This document shows, one piece after another, positions 25,504 through 35,097 of a DNA stretch of 64,000 nucleotides; the first letter of the stretch is position 1; each line of letters opens with the position of its first letter. The DNA is taken from positions 106,463 to 170,462 of the forward strand of contig DASPLX010000007.1 of assembly GCA_035627375.1 (NCBI GenBank). The letters are read 5' to 3'. The notes beneath the pieces are model-generated. The model was not told the DNA's origin and did no database searches. It saw only the letters and a program-made list of their open reading frames with translations. The DNA comes from DASPLX01 sp035627375 (GTDB taxonomy: Bacteria > Pseudomonadota > Gammaproteobacteria > Burkholderiales > Burkholderiaceae_D). A program made the translations under genes and the position numbers.

Positions 25504-26910
25504 ATGCAGGATCCGATCAGCAGAAACTCGACGCGCCTGGAACTTTCGATGCGGCTCATGGACGTCATCGCGTTGGTCGTCGCGGGACACCTGGCCGGCT
25601 ACCTGCATTTCAGGACGCCGCTGATCGAGGCGGCGCCCGTCCATACCATCCTGCTCTACTTCTGCGGCGGCCTGGGATTCCTGCTGTTCCCCCAACTCGA
25701 GGTCTATACCTCGTGGCGCGGACGCTCGATACCGACGATGGTGCTGCGCCTGGCGGGAGCTTGGGGACTGGTGCTGCTGATCGGCGTGCTGTTCAGCTTC
25801 CTGATCCATCATGTCGGCGCCTTGTCGCGGTTGTGGAGCAGCTACTGGTACTTGAGCGGACTGCTGCTGCTGACGCTGTCGCGCGCCATCGTGCATACCG
25901 CGCTCGGCTACATGCGCAAGAAAGGGATGAACATCAAGCGCGTGGTCATCGTCGGCTATGGCGCGATCGGGCGGGAAATGCACAAGCGCGCCGAGCAGCA
26001 CGACTGGTACGGCTATGAAGTCAAGGCGATCCATGCCGAGGCGGAAGATGCGCTGCATCTGCGCGATCCCGGCATCGCGCGCCTGAGCCGGATGGAGGAA
26101 ATCCCGCGCTTTGCGGCGGCGCACGGAGTCGACGAGATCTGGATCACGCTGCCGATGAGCGCATCGGCCGAACTGCGCCAGCTGCAGCGCCTGCTGCGCA
26201 ACGCGCTGGTCGACATCCGCTGGGTTCCCGATACGCTCAGCATGCAGATGCTCAGTTGCCGCATGATCGATTTCATGGGCTTTCCGGCGGTCGACCTGAA
26301 CACGCCGGTCTCGGCAGGCCTCGGCGGCGTGGTCAAGGAATTGTTCGACAAGGCGTTCGCGCTGACCGCGCTGGTCCTGCTGGCGCCGTTGTTCCTGGTG
26401 ATCGCGATACTGATCAAGCTGTCGTCGCCGGGCCCGGTGTTCTTCAGGCAGCCGCGCCTGGGGCTCAACGGCCGCCCGTTCAAGGTCTACAAATTCCGCA
26501 GCATGAAACCGCATGCCGAGCAAGGAGTCGTCGTCCAAGCCACGCCGAACGATCCGCGCATCACCAACATCGGACGCTTCCTGCGCCGCACCAGCCTCGA
26601 CGAACTGCCGCAGTTCATCAACGTGCTGAAGGGAGAAATGTCGGTCGTCGGCCCGCGTCCGCATGCCCTGCAGCACAACGAGATGTACAAGGACTTGCTC
26701 GAACTTTACATGCTGCGCCATCGCGTCAAACCCGGCATCACCGGCTGGGCGCAGATCCATGGCTATCGCGGCGAAACCGATACCGTCGACAAGATGGCCA
26801 AGCGGGTGCAGTTCGACCTGCATTACATCCAGAACTGGTCGCTCTGGATGGACTTGAAGATCATCGTATGGACCGCGTTCAAGGGCTGGACCGGCGACAA
26901 CGTCTACTGA
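25504..26910 (+). CDS. Undecaprenyl-phosphate sugar phosphotransferase (WcaJ/polyprenyl glycosylphosphotransferase)
   Basis: Starts the repeat unit by transferring a sugar-1-phosphate, usually glucose, to undecaprenyl phosphate. The 468-residue protein has four N-terminal membrane helices, a Rossmann-like CoA-binding-type region (VVIVGYGAIGREMHKRA, about 140-157) and a fifth membrane helix (ALTALVLLAPLFLVIAILI). The catalytic domain has SPGPVFFRQPRLGLNGRPFKVYKFRSM, RRTSLDELPQFINVLKGEMS, VGPRP and VKPGITGWAQIHGYRG. The precise sugar cannot be read from sequence. AAGGTG precedes the ATG. First gene of the plus-strand exopolysaccharide operon. Confidence 0.93.
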   Translation: MQDPISRNSTRLELSMRLMDVIALVVAGHLAGYLHFRTPLIEAAPVHTILLYFCGGLGFLLFPQLEVYTSWRGRSIPTMVLRLAGAWGLVLLIGVLFSFLIHHVGALSRLWSSYWYLSGLLLLTLSRAIVHTALGYMRKKGMNIKRVVIVGYGAIGREMHKRAEQHDWYGYEVKAIHAEAEDALHLRDPGIARLSRMEEIPRFAAAHGVDEIWITLPMSASAELRQLQRLLRNALVDIRWVPDTLSMQMLSCRMIDFMGFPAVDLNTPVSAGLGGVVKELFDKAFALTALVLLAPLFLVIAILIKLSSPGPVFFRQPRLGLNGRPFKVYKFRSMKPHAEQGVVVQATPNDPRITNIGRFLRRTSLDELPQFINVLKGEMSVVGPRPHALQHNEMYKDLLELYMLRHRVKPGITGWAQIHGYRGETDTVDKMAKRVQFDLHYIQNWSLWMDLKIIVWTAFKGWTGDNVY

Positions 26911-26928
26911 CACCTCGAAGGGAAATCG

Positions 26929-28092
26929 ATGACGACATTCGATCAAGCCTCCGCCATGACCACGGCACGCGGCGCCGCGCGCGGCAAGGTCGCCCTGGTC
27001 ACCGGCATCAGCGGCCAGGACGGCTCCTACCTGGCCGAACTGCTGCTGGAAAAGGGTTACGTGGTGCACGGCCTCCTGCGCCGCACGTCGGCGTTCCATC
27101 CCGAGCACAGGGAAGCGCTGGCGCGCGCCCGGCGGGAAGCGCCGCCGCGCTTGTACCTCCACCATGGCGACATGACGGACGGCGACGGCCTGCATCGCAT
27201 CATCGAGCAGGTGCGGCCCGACGAAATCTACAACCTGGCGGCGCAGAGCGAGGTCGCGTATTCCTTCGAGGAGCCGGAATACACGGCGGATTCCTGCGCG
27301 CTCGGGCCGCTGCGCATGCTGGAAGCGGTCCGCAAGCTCGGCCTGCGCGACAAGACGCGCTTCTACCAGGCCTCGACTTCCGAGATGTTCGGCCTGGCGC
27401 CCGAGACGCCGCAGCACGAAACGACGCCGTGCCATCCGCGCAGCCCGTACGCGGTGGCGAAGCTCTATGCGCATTGGATCACGATCAACTACCGCGAAGC
27501 CTATGGCATGTATGCCTGCAACGGCATCCTGTTCAATCATGAATCGCCGCTGCGCCGCGAGCACTACGTCACGCGCAAGATCACGCGGGCGATGGCGCGC
27601 ATTGCGCTCGGCCTCCAGGATTGCGTGCGCCTCGGCAATCTGTCGGCGCGGCGCGATTGGGGGCACGCGCGCGACTATGTCGAGATGCAGTGGCTGATGC
27701 TGCAGCAGGAACAGCCGGAGGATTTCGTGATCGCCACCGGCATCCAGTACAGCGTGCGCGATTTCGTCGCCGCCGCGGCCGCGGAACTCGGCATGACGCT
27801 CGAATGGCAAGGCCGCGGCGTCGATGAAACCGGCGTCGTGTGCGATGCGGGACGGTACGGCGGCGCGCGTCCGGGCCAGGTGGTCGTACGTGTCGATCCG
27901 CGCCTGTTCCGCCCGGCCGAGGTCGAGGCCGTGCTCGGCGATCCGCGCAAGGCGCACGCCAAGCTCGGCTGGACGCCGGCCACGGATTTCCGGCAATTGG
28001 TCGCCGACATGGTGCGCGCCGATCTCGATGCCTGCCTGGAGGCGGCCGCCGCGCGCCCCCCTTCCGAACTGGCGCGGGCCTGCACTTTCTAG
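26929..28092 (+). CDS. gmd: GDP-mannose 4,6-dehydratase
   Basis: Converts GDP-D-mannose to GDP-4-keto-6-deoxymannose, the precursor of GDP-fucose. The 387-residue short-chain dehydrogenase has the NAD(P) motif TGISGQDGSYLAELLLEKGY at about 26-45 and the substrate loop NLAAQSEVAYSFEEPEYTAD. The catalytic Y-x3-K is in SPYAVAKLYAHW, followed by FNHESP and SARRDWGHARDYVE. The first 20 residues are a non-conserved extension; a second in-frame ATG at 26956 could be used, but GAAGGGAAATCG precedes the first. fcl follows. Confidence 0.95.
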   Translation: MTTFDQASAMTTARGAARGKVALVTGISGQDGSYLAELLLEKGYVVHGLLRRTSAFHPEHREALARARREAPPRLYLHHGDMTDGDGLHRIIEQVRPDEIYNLAAQSEVAYSFEEPEYTADSCALGPLRMLEAVRKLGLRDKTRFYQASTSEMFGLAPETPQHETTPCHPRSPYAVAKLYAHWITINYREAYGMYACNGILFNHESPLRREHYVTRKITRAMARIALGLQDCVRLGNLSARRDWGHARDYVEMQWLMLQQEQPEDFVIATGIQYSVRDFVAAAAAELGMTLEWQGRGVDETGVVCDAGRYGGARPGQVVVRVDPRLFRPAEVEAVLGDPRKAHAKLGWTPATDFRQLVADMVRADLDACLEAAAARPPSELARACTF

Positions 28093-28135
28093 CTCGAAGC
28101 GCAATGCATCCGAACCCTATTCACAGAGGCAAGAC

Positions 28136-29149
28136 ATGAACCAAGAACCGCAACAACTGCATGAGCAGCACAACCCGCGCAAACGCATCTACGTGGCCGG
28201 CCATCGCGGGCTGGTCGGCTCCGCCATCGTGCGGGCGCTGCGGCGGCGCGGCTACGCGAATATCGTGACGCGCACCCATGCCGAACTCGAATTGACCGAT
28301 CAGGCACAGGTGCGCGAATTCTTCGCCTCCGAGCGCATCGACGAGGTGTACCTGGCCGCGGCGCGCGTCGGCGGCATCCATGCCAACAATACCTATCCCG
28401 CCGAATTCATCTATGAAAACCTGGCGGTCCAGGCCAACGTGATCCATGAGGCATGGCGCAGCGGTGTGCGGAAATTGCTGTTCCTCGGTTCGTCCTGCAT
28501 TTATCCGCGGCTGGCGGAGCAGCCGATCAAGGAAGCCTACCTGATGGAGGGCGCGCTCGAGCCCACCAACGAACCGTATGCCATCGCCAAGATCGCCGGC
28601 ATCAAGATGTGCGAGAGCTACAACCGCCAGTACGGCACCGACTTTCGCAGCGTCATGCCGACCAATCTGTACGGCCCCGGCGACAATTACCACCCCGAGA
28701 ACAGCCACGTGATCCCGGCGCTGATCCGGCGCTTCCACGAAGCGAAAGTCAGCGGCGCCGAAAAGGTCGTCATCTGGGGCACGGGCAAGCCGCGCCGCGA
28801 ATTCCTGTTCGTCGACGACATGGCCGATGCCTGTCTGCACGTCATGCATCTCGAGCGCGCGATCTATGAGGCTAATACGGCGCCCCAGTTGTCACATATC
28901 AATGTAGGCGCCGGCAAAGACGTCACCATAGCGGAACTGGCCGAGTTGATCGGCAAGGTGGTCGGTTACGAGGGAAAGATCGAGTTCGATGCCAGCAAGC
29001 CGGACGGTACGCCGCGCAAGCTCATGGACAGCGGCAAGCTGCTGTCGCTCGGATGGTCGCCGAAAGTGCCGCTGCTGGAAGGCATGATCGAAACCTATGC
29101 CCAGTTCGAAGCGACGGCGAACGCCGGGCCCATCGCGGCGCTTGCATAA
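28136..29149 (+). CDS. fcl: GDP-L-fucose synthase
   Basis: The epimerase-reductase that turns GDP-4-keto-6-deoxymannose into GDP-L-fucose. 337 residues, with the NADP motif YVAGHRGLVGSAIVRAL, the Ser of LGSSCIYP, and the catalytic Y-x3-K in NEPYAIAKIAG. Also present are MPTNLYGPGDNYHPENSHVI and the terminal substrate region FDASKPDGTPRKLMDSGKL. AGAGGC precedes the ATG at 28136. Together with gmd it shows that the exopolysaccharide probably contains L-fucose, or another sugar made from the same intermediate. Confidence 0.95.
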   Translation: MNQEPQQLHEQHNPRKRIYVAGHRGLVGSAIVRALRRRGYANIVTRTHAELELTDQAQVREFFASERIDEVYLAAARVGGIHANNTYPAEFIYENLAVQANVIHEAWRSGVRKLLFLGSSCIYPRLAEQPIKEAYLMEGALEPTNEPYAIAKIAGIKMCESYNRQYGTDFRSVMPTNLYGPGDNYHPENSHVIPALIRRFHEAKVSGAEKVVIWGTGKPRREFLFVDDMADACLHVMHLERAIYEANTAPQLSHINVGAGKDVTIAELAELIGKVVGYEGKIEFDASKPDGTPRKLMDSGKLLSLGWSPKVPLLEGMIETYAQFEATANAGPIAALA

Positions 29150-29293
29150 CGCCATCTCGAGGAGCGGTCCGCCGAGGGAAAGTCCGCCCGGGAAGGCCGC
29201 TCTCTTCTCCTCTCTTCCGACCTGCCGCGCCGGCCGCGGGAATCGTCCCTATCCGCCGCGAGTCATATCAGCCGAAGGCGGTCCGAGGTTCTT

Positions 29294-30718
29294 ATGCTAT
29301 TCAACACGATTGCGGTGACCCTGCTTGGCATGATCGCGATTCCGCTGATCATCGGCACGAGCCTGAAAGCGCCGAAGCTCATGGCGCTGGCCCTGATGGG
29401 CGTGCTGTTCTGGTTCTCGTCGTCGAGCTGGGGGCAGTTGCAGGTGGAGAACACGATCTATTCGCGCGGCGTGGGCCAGCTCTCCTTTTCCCTGATCAAT
29501 ATCGTCCTGTTCGTCGCCGGATCGGCGGTCCTGATCCGCAAACTGACGGACCGTCAATATCCCCCGCTGGCGCCACAGTTCGCGCCGTACTTCGCCGGCT
29601 TCGCCGTGCTGCTGCTCGCGCATGTCGCGGTCGCCATCGTCTCGGGCATCGAGGTGCTGGATGCGCTCGCCTACACCGGCATCATCAACATCCTGAACAT
29701 GCTGGTCTTCACCTACCTGGCGATCATGGCGTTCCGCGAGGAACAGGGGCGCGACAGGCTGCTGCTGGCGATCATCGCGCTGGCCGGAGCCAGGGCGGTC
29801 TTCGGCGTGATCCGCTACGTCTGGTTCGGGGGAGATTCGGCCAATCCCTACGGCAATTTCGAACGCATGGACATCAAGATCTTGTTCTTCGACATCGCGG
29901 ACAACTTCGTGGCAAGCCTGGCGGCATTCTGCGCGGCCTGGCTGCTCACGGCGCCGGAGCTGCGGCTGACCTTCCTCAAGCGCCTGGCGCTCTACGGCTT
30001 CCTCGCGCTCGAGATCGCCGCGATCACGCTGTCGTTCCGGCGCGCGGCGCTGGTCGGGCTGGCCCTGATGTTCGCCTTCCTGCTGTTCCGCGTGAGCGGC
30101 AGGAAACGCATCCAATTGGCGCTGATCGCCGGCGCCGTACTGGCGACCGGGCTGACGGTGTTTTTCCAGCAGCGGCTGCAATACGTACCGCGCGGCGACA
30201 ACATCCTGCTCTCGCTGTTCTACGACTTGCTCCAGAACCGGCCCGGCAGCGCGCAGCCGCAGGGGCGCTTCTACGAACTGTGGGCGGCGGCGCAAAGCAT
30301 CGGCGACAACTGGCTGTTCGGCCTCGGCACCTGGGGACGTTTCGAGGACAGCCGCAACCTGCTCGATTATCAATTCGGGCGCTACGACTTCGTGCACAGC
30401 GGCTTCGGCCACATCGTGCTCAAGACCGGCCTGTTGGGACTGGCGCTGTTCCTCGGCCTGCTGTACCGTTTCGTCCGTTTCTACTTCCGGCATTGCAATA
30501 CGCTCAGCGGCAATGCGCGCCTGTTCGCCGACGCCGGTTTCGCCGGCTTCCTGTTCTGGCTGCCGACGCTCCTGATCGGCACGCCGATCATCGAATTCCG
30601 GACCATGCTGCTGATCGGACTGACGCTTGCCTTGCCCTTCATCGCCGTCGGTCCGGCGCGGCCGCCCGCCGTTCCGGATCTTGCCAACTCGCCGGCCCGC
30701 CGCCATGCTGCTGCGTAA
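29294..30718 (+). CDS. O-antigen polymerase/ligase-family membrane protein (Wzy-like)
   Basis: A 474-residue inner-membrane protein with about 10-12 hydrophobic helices and a large periplasmic loop (roughly 285-385) containing QPQGRFYELWAAAQSIGDNW and FGLGTWGRFED. This layout, with a loop rich in conserved R/G/W residues, fits the Wzy/WaaL family that polymerises or ligates lipid-linked glycans. Sequence in this family is poorly conserved, so polymerase is chosen from context: it lies next to a Wzx-like flippase. A 144-bp spacer separates it from fcl; this spacer has a GAGCGG...CCGCTC stem (29161-29202) followed by a pyrimidine-rich run. Confidence 0.75.
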   Translation: MLFNTIAVTLLGMIAIPLIIGTSLKAPKLMALALMGVLFWFSSSSWGQLQVENTIYSRGVGQLSFSLINIVLFVAGSAVLIRKLTDRQYPPLAPQFAPYFAGFAVLLLAHVAVAIVSGIEVLDALAYTGIINILNMLVFTYLAIMAFREEQGRDRLLLAIIALAGARAVFGVIRYVWFGGDSANPYGNFERMDIKILFFDIADNFVASLAAFCAAWLLTAPELRLTFLKRLALYGFLALEIAAITLSFRRAALVGLALMFAFLLFRVSGRKRIQLALIAGAVLATGLTVFFQQRLQYVPRGDNILLSLFYDLLQNRPGSAQPQGRFYELWAAAQSIGDNWLFGLGTWGRFEDSRNLLDYQFGRYDFVHSGFGHIVLKTGLLGLALFLGLLYRFVRFYFRHCNTLSGNARLFADAGFAGFLFWLPTLLIGTPIIEFRTMLLIGLTLALPFIAVGPARPPAVPDLANSPARRHAAA

Positions 30719-32201
30719 CTCTCTCTGGAACGTCGCCGGACTGGCGTTGCCGGCCGTCGTTTCGCTCGCCAGCGTTCCCTTCCTGATCCATGCGCTCAGC
30801 GCGGAAGGCTATGGCATCGTCACGATCGTCACCTCCGTCATCGGCTATTTCGCGCTGTTCGATCTCAACCTGACGGCCGGCTCGATCAAGTATCTCGCCG
30901 ACAGCCACGCCGCCGGCGACCGGACGCGCTTCGCGGAAACCTTCTGGTTCGGCGTCTTCTTCTACGGCGGCCTGGGCGTGCTCGGCGCCGTGGCGATCCA
31001 TGTCGGCGCCGCCTGGCTCGTCGGACGCCTGTTCGAACTGCCGCCCGCGACGCACGGCTCCACCGCGCTCGCGCTCCAGATCGGCGCGCTCGGCTTCGCC
31101 GTCACGCAAGTCGGAAATTATCTGCTCGTGGTGCCGCAGGCGCTGCAACGCTACGACCGCTCGGCCCAAAGCGAAATGTTTTTCGGCATTCTCGTCAATG
31201 TCGCGTCGGTGGCGATCGCCTATGCAGGCGGCGGCGTGGCCGGCGTGGTCGCGGTGCGCGTCGCGGTGGCCGCGCTGAACCTGCTCTACCTGCTTCACCT
31301 GATCCGCGGCCTCGGCGTCGATCTCGGGTTCCGCTGGCCGCGCAAGACGGTGCGCGGCGCCCTGCTCTCCTTCTCCGCCTACGCCTATCTGAGCAAGCTC
31401 GCGACGCTGATGCACCATCACGGCGACAAGCTGGTGATCGGCGCGCTGGCCGGGCCGGTCGCGCTCACCTTCTACACGGTGCCGGCCACGCTCGCCGGCC
31501 GCATCCTGGGCCTGACCTATCGCCTGTCGAGCGTGATCTACCCGCGCGCCAGCGCGCTGGCCGCCGTCGACCGTTTTCACGAGCTGCAGCCGGTCTACAT
31601 CGGCGCGATGCGCTACGTCACCTATATCAACCTGATCGCGCTCGGCATGATCGTGCTGGCCGGCGACGAATTCCTGCGCCGCTGGGTCGGCGACGCCTTC
31701 GTCGCCCAAGGCTACCCGGTGCTGATCCTGATGACGGTCGCGCTACTGGTCGATTCGATCACCAACATCCCGTCGATGGTCAACGATGCGCTCGGCCATC
31801 CGCGCATCTCGGGCCGTTTCGCGATCGCGCGCGGCATACTCGGGGTGACGCTGGTCTATGCCGGCGTGACGGCGAGCGGCATCGTCGGCGCCGCCGCCGC
31901 GCATCTCGCGTCCTCGATCGCGCTGGGCTTGCTGTTCCTCGCTTTCGTGCACGGCCGCACGGTGCCGATCGGCTTCACCGAAGCCATGCGCGGCGGCTGG
32001 GGGCGCAGCCTGGCGGTGGGGGCGCTGATCTTCTGCATCCTGTTCCCGTTCAAGTGGCTGCTGCCGAACGGCGTCCTCACCACCGTGCTGATTTCGGCCG
32101 CGGCCGTGCTCGCTCTGGCGGCGGCGGGACTGGCGTTCATCGTCGGCGTCGACGAGCGGGCCGCGCTGCTCGCGATCGCGCGCCGCCTGAAAAACACATG
32201 A
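30705..32201 (+). CDS. Oligosaccharide flippase (Wzx-like, MATE/PST family)
   Basis: A 498-residue protein with about 14 membrane helices, beginning MLLRNSLWNVAGLALPAVVSLASVPFLIHALSAEGYGIVTIV, the usual start of polysaccharide flippases of the PST family. It should move the lipid-linked repeat unit across the inner membrane. The ATG lies 14 nt inside the end of the preceding gene, and the stop overlaps the next ATG (ATGA), showing tight translational coupling. The substrate is the unit built by the neighbouring glycosyltransferases. Confidence 0.85.
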   Translation: MLLRNSLWNVAGLALPAVVSLASVPFLIHALSAEGYGIVTIVTSVIGYFALFDLNLTAGSIKYLADSHAAGDRTRFAETFWFGVFFYGGLGVLGAVAIHVGAAWLVGRLFELPPATHGSTALALQIGALGFAVTQVGNYLLVVPQALQRYDRSAQSEMFFGILVNVASVAIAYAGGGVAGVVAVRVAVAALNLLYLLHLIRGLGVDLGFRWPRKTVRGALLSFSAYAYLSKLATLMHHHGDKLVIGALAGPVALTFYTVPATLAGRILGLTYRLSSVIYPRASALAAVDRFHELQPVYIGAMRYVTYINLIALGMIVLAGDEFLRRWVGDAFVAQGYPVLILMTVALLVDSITNIPSMVNDALGHPRISGRFAIARGILGVTLVYAGVTASGIVGAAAAHLASSIALGLLFLAFVHGRTVPIGFTEAMRGGWGRSLAVGALIFCILFPFKWLLPNGVLTTVLISAAAVLALAAAGLAFIVGVDERAALLAIARRLKNT

Positions 32202-33433
32202 CCTCCATGCGCATTCTTCTCGTCAGCGAAGACATTCCCTATCCCAACATGGGCGGACTCGCCAAGCATGTGCTCAACCTCGCGCGCGCCCTGGTGCGCG
32301 CCGGCCACGAAGTCGATCTGCTGGGCGGCGACCAGCATCCGCTGGCGGTGGCCGGCGAGGAAGGCGAATTCGGCGGCCGCTTCTTCGGCGAATTGAGCGG
32401 CCATACCGCCGGCTGGAAGGAAATCCGCTTCGGCATGTTCATGCCGCCGCGGCGCTCCTGGCTGGCCCGGCGTTTCGCGCGCATCATCCTGCGCCGCGCG
32501 CCCGGCTACGACGTGATCCACTACCACGGACACGTGCCGAACGTGGCGCGCTACATTCCGACCGGCGTCAATTTCGTGCAGACCCGCCACGACCACGGCA
32601 GCGAATGCATCATGCGCACGCGCTTCCGCGACGGCGCGGTCTGCGCATCGGTCGACCCGGCCGATTGCGCGCGCTGCCGGACGGCGTGCCCGAATGCCTT
32701 GCAACGCGCCGTGTCCGCCGTCGCGGTGATCCGTTTCCGGCGCGAGGTGGCGGACGGTTTCGGCCGCCACAAGACCATCTTCGTTTCCGAGATGCTGCGC
32801 CGGAACTTCGCACGCGCGCTCGGTCCGGGGCCATGGGGCGAAGTGCTCCACAATTTCATCGACGTCGTCCGGCTCGAGCAGGTCCGCGCAGCGGTGCGTC
32901 CGCCGACGGACGGCGGCTTCCATGTCTTCATCGCCGCCAAGCTGTATCCGGAAAAAGGCGTGGAGGCGTTCCTGCGCGAACTCTCGCCGCGCATGCCGGA
33001 GAACATGCGGCTGACGATCGCCGGCGACGGCGGCGACGAACGGAAATTGCGGGCCGCCTTCGTCGACCGGCGCATCCGCTTCCTCGGCTGGTGCAGCCCC
33101 GAACGCACGCTGGAACTGGCGGCGGGCGCGCACGCCATCGTCGTGCCGTCGATCTGGGAAGATCCCTGCCCGTCCACGATTTTCGAAGGCCTGCTGCTCG
33201 GCAAGCCGACCTTCGCGCTGGCGCGCGGCGGCACGCCGGAGCTGGCGATGTACGCCTCGTCGCCGCAGCAACTGCGCCTGCACGATGACATGCCGTCCCT
33301 GGTGCGCGACTTGATCGGGTTCGCGCCGGAGACTGCCTTCGCGCCGCCGGACGGCGCGCTCGGCAGCGCGGACCATGCAGTCCGGCGCCTGCTGGAGATC
33401 TATGCCCGGCCGCCCGGCCGCCTGATCGCCTGA
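32198..33433 (+). CDS. Glycosyltransferase family 4 (GT4), first
   Basis: A 411-residue GT-B enzyme. The N-terminal domain begins MRILLVSEDIPYPNMGGLAKHVLNLARALVRAGHEV. A Cys-rich insertion (CASVDPADCARCRTACP, about 149-165) precedes the domain border. The C-terminal nucleotide-sugar domain includes HVFIAAKLYPEKGVEAFL, VVPSIWEDPCPSTIFEGLLLGKP and GGTPEL, with the E-x7-E pair in the usual position. It adds one sugar of the exopolysaccharide repeat; donor and linkage are unknown. The ATG overlaps the stop of the flippase gene. Confidence 0.88.
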   Translation: MTSMRILLVSEDIPYPNMGGLAKHVLNLARALVRAGHEVDLLGGDQHPLAVAGEEGEFGGRFFGELSGHTAGWKEIRFGMFMPPRRSWLARRFARIILRRAPGYDVIHYHGHVPNVARYIPTGVNFVQTRHDHGSECIMRTRFRDGAVCASVDPADCARCRTACPNALQRAVSAVAVIRFRREVADGFGRHKTIFVSEMLRRNFARALGPGPWGEVLHNFIDVVRLEQVRAAVRPPTDGGFHVFIAAKLYPEKGVEAFLRELSPRMPENMRLTIAGDGGDERKLRAAFVDRRIRFLGWCSPERTLELAAGAHAIVVPSIWEDPCPSTIFEGLLLGKPTFALARGGTPELAMYASSPQQLRLHDDMPSLVRDLIGFAPETAFAPPDGALGSADHAVRRLLEIYARPPGRLIA

Positions 33434-33450
33434 ACCCATCCGTCCCCACC

Positions 33451-34206
33451 ATGGCCCTGACCTTCTCCATCATCACCTGCACCTGGAACAGCGGCGCGCT
33501 GCTCGACGCCTCGATCGCCTCGGTGCTCGCGCAAGACTATCCGCATATCGAATACATCTTCGTCGACGGCGGGTCCGACGACGGCACGCTGGAACGGATC
33601 CATGCGCTGCGCCGGCCCTTCAAGCTGATCAAGAACGTCCGCGGCGGCATCAGCAACGCGATGAACGCCGGCCTGCGCGCCGCCGGCGGCGACGTCGTCG
33701 CGTATCTGCATTCGGACGATTACTATCTGCATCCGCGCGTGCTGTCGGAGGTCGCCCGGCATTTCGAGAACCGCGCCTGCCGCTGGCTGTTCGGCCGCAT
33801 CCGGCAGGATATCGGCGGCCGCCTGCAGGCGGAAAGATTCGTCGCTCCGCGCTACAGCTATGCCCGCCTGCTGCGCCGCAACTTCATTCCGCATCCGGCC
33901 GCCTTCGTCGAACGCGCCCTGATGCTGCGCGCCGGCGGCTTCGATACCGGCCTGAAGTATGCGATGGATTATGACCTTTGGCTCAAGCTCGGACGGCTGG
34001 CCGCGCCGCTGCAGCTCGACGAGCCGCTCGCCGCTTTCCGGGTGCATGCAGGCAGCCTGTCGACGCGCAACCGGCTGGCGGCCATGGAAGAGGATTTCCG
34101 CGTGCGGCTGGCGCATGCCGGCGCCAATCCGCTCGCGCTCGGCATGCATTACGCGCGCTACCTGGCGCGACGGCGGCGCCTGCACCATGCGGAGACGCCG
34201 GCGTGA
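33451..34206 (+). CDS. Glycosyltransferase family 2 (GT2), WcaA-like
   Basis: A 251-residue GT-A enzyme. It starts FSIITCTWNSGALLDASIASV, then has YIFVDGGSDDGTLERI (first Asp motif), AYLHSDDYYLHP (the DxD-like site that binds metal and sugar nucleotide) and YAMDYDLWLKLG. It probably adds one sugar of the repeat unit on the cytoplasmic face. No membrane helices. The stop codon overlaps the GTG start of the next gene. Confidence 0.88.
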   Translation: MALTFSIITCTWNSGALLDASIASVLAQDYPHIEYIFVDGGSDDGTLERIHALRRPFKLIKNVRGGISNAMNAGLRAAGGDVVAYLHSDDYYLHPRVLSEVARHFENRACRWLFGRIRQDIGGRLQAERFVAPRYSYARLLRRNFIPHPAAFVERALMLRAGGFDTGLKYAMDYDLWLKLGRLAAPLQLDEPLAAFRVHAGSLSTRNRLAAMEEDFRVRLAHAGANPLALGMHYARYLARRRRLHHAETPA

Positions 34207-35078
34207 CGGGCCCGCGCTTCTCGCTCATCCTGGCGACGGTCGGCCGGACCGCGGAACTCGACCGGCTGTTCGACTCGCTCGCGGCGCAAAGCCTGCGCGA
34301 TTTCGAGGTGATCGTCGTCGATCAGAACAGAGACGACCGGCTCGCGCCGCATCTCGAACGGGCCCGCGGACTCGGGGTCGCGATCCGGCACCTGCGGCAT
34401 CATCCGCCCAATCTCGCGGCCGCGCGCAACGCCGGTATCGCGGCGGCGAGCGGCGACTGGCTCGGCTTTCCCGACGACGACTGCTGGTATGCGCCGGAGT
34501 TGCTGGAACAGGTGGCGCGGCGGGCCCGATCCGGCGTCGAAGAAACGGCCCGGGAAGAACCGGCCGGCATCATCGTGCGTTGGGCCGAACAGGGAGAACC
34601 GCGCTGCGCCGCGCCGGTCCTCAGTTGGGAACGCTCGCGCGCCTTTCGTGACGTGCCGGTCAGTTCGATCACCTTGTTCTTCCGGCGCACGATGTTCGAG
34701 CGCATCGGCGGATTCGATGCCCGCTTCGGCATCGGCCAGTGGTTCGGCGCCGCCGAGGAAACCGATTTCATTCTCCGCGCGTTGCGCGCCGGCATGCGGA
34801 TCGTGTATGAACCTGGCGCGCGCGTCCATCACCATGTCGCCGCGCGCGGCTTGTCTATGGACAACGAGACGCGCCTGGCCCTGCGCCGGCGCGCGCGCGG
34901 CACCGGCGCGCTTTACGCCAAGCATGCGTTGCCGGCGTGGGTCATCCTGCGCGGACTGGCGGCGCCGGTGCTGCGGCCGATCCTGAAAGGCGCCTTTGGC
35001 CCGGAACTTGCACATGGCATTGCCGTTACGCTCGGCCGCCTGGACGGCTGGCTCGGGTGGAGGCGGCGCGCCCCTTGA
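34203..35078 (+). CDS. Glycosyltransferase family 2 (GT2), second
   Basis: A 291-residue GT-A protein. GTG start at 34203, overlapping the preceding stop (GTGA). Motifs are FSLILATVGRTAELDRLFDSL, FEVIVVDQNRDDRLAP, NAGIAAASGDWLGFPDDDCWY (metal site PDDDC) and GAAEETDFILRALRAG. The C-terminal part is positively charged. It acts in repeat-unit assembly; donor unknown. No membrane segments except a weakly hydrophobic C-terminal region near WVILRGLAAPVLRP. Confidence 0.87.
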   Translation: MTGPRFSLILATVGRTAELDRLFDSLAAQSLRDFEVIVVDQNRDDRLAPHLERARGLGVAIRHLRHHPPNLAAARNAGIAAASGDWLGFPDDDCWYAPELLEQVARRARSGVEETAREEPAGIIVRWAEQGEPRCAAPVLSWERSRAFRDVPVSSITLFFRRTMFERIGGFDARFGIGQWFGAAEETDFILRALRAGMRIVYEPGARVHHHVAARGLSMDNETRLALRRRARGTGALYAKHALPAWVILRGLAAPVLRPILKGAFGPELAHGIAVTLGRLDGWLGWRRRAP

Positions 35079-35097
35079 GCGCGCCGGCGGGAATTCC

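Noticed and set aside
25132..28104. A 990-codon open frame on the minus strand opposite the first exopolysaccharide genes
   Set aside because: Antisense to the priming transferase and gmd, both with clear motifs; no domain in the antisense product.
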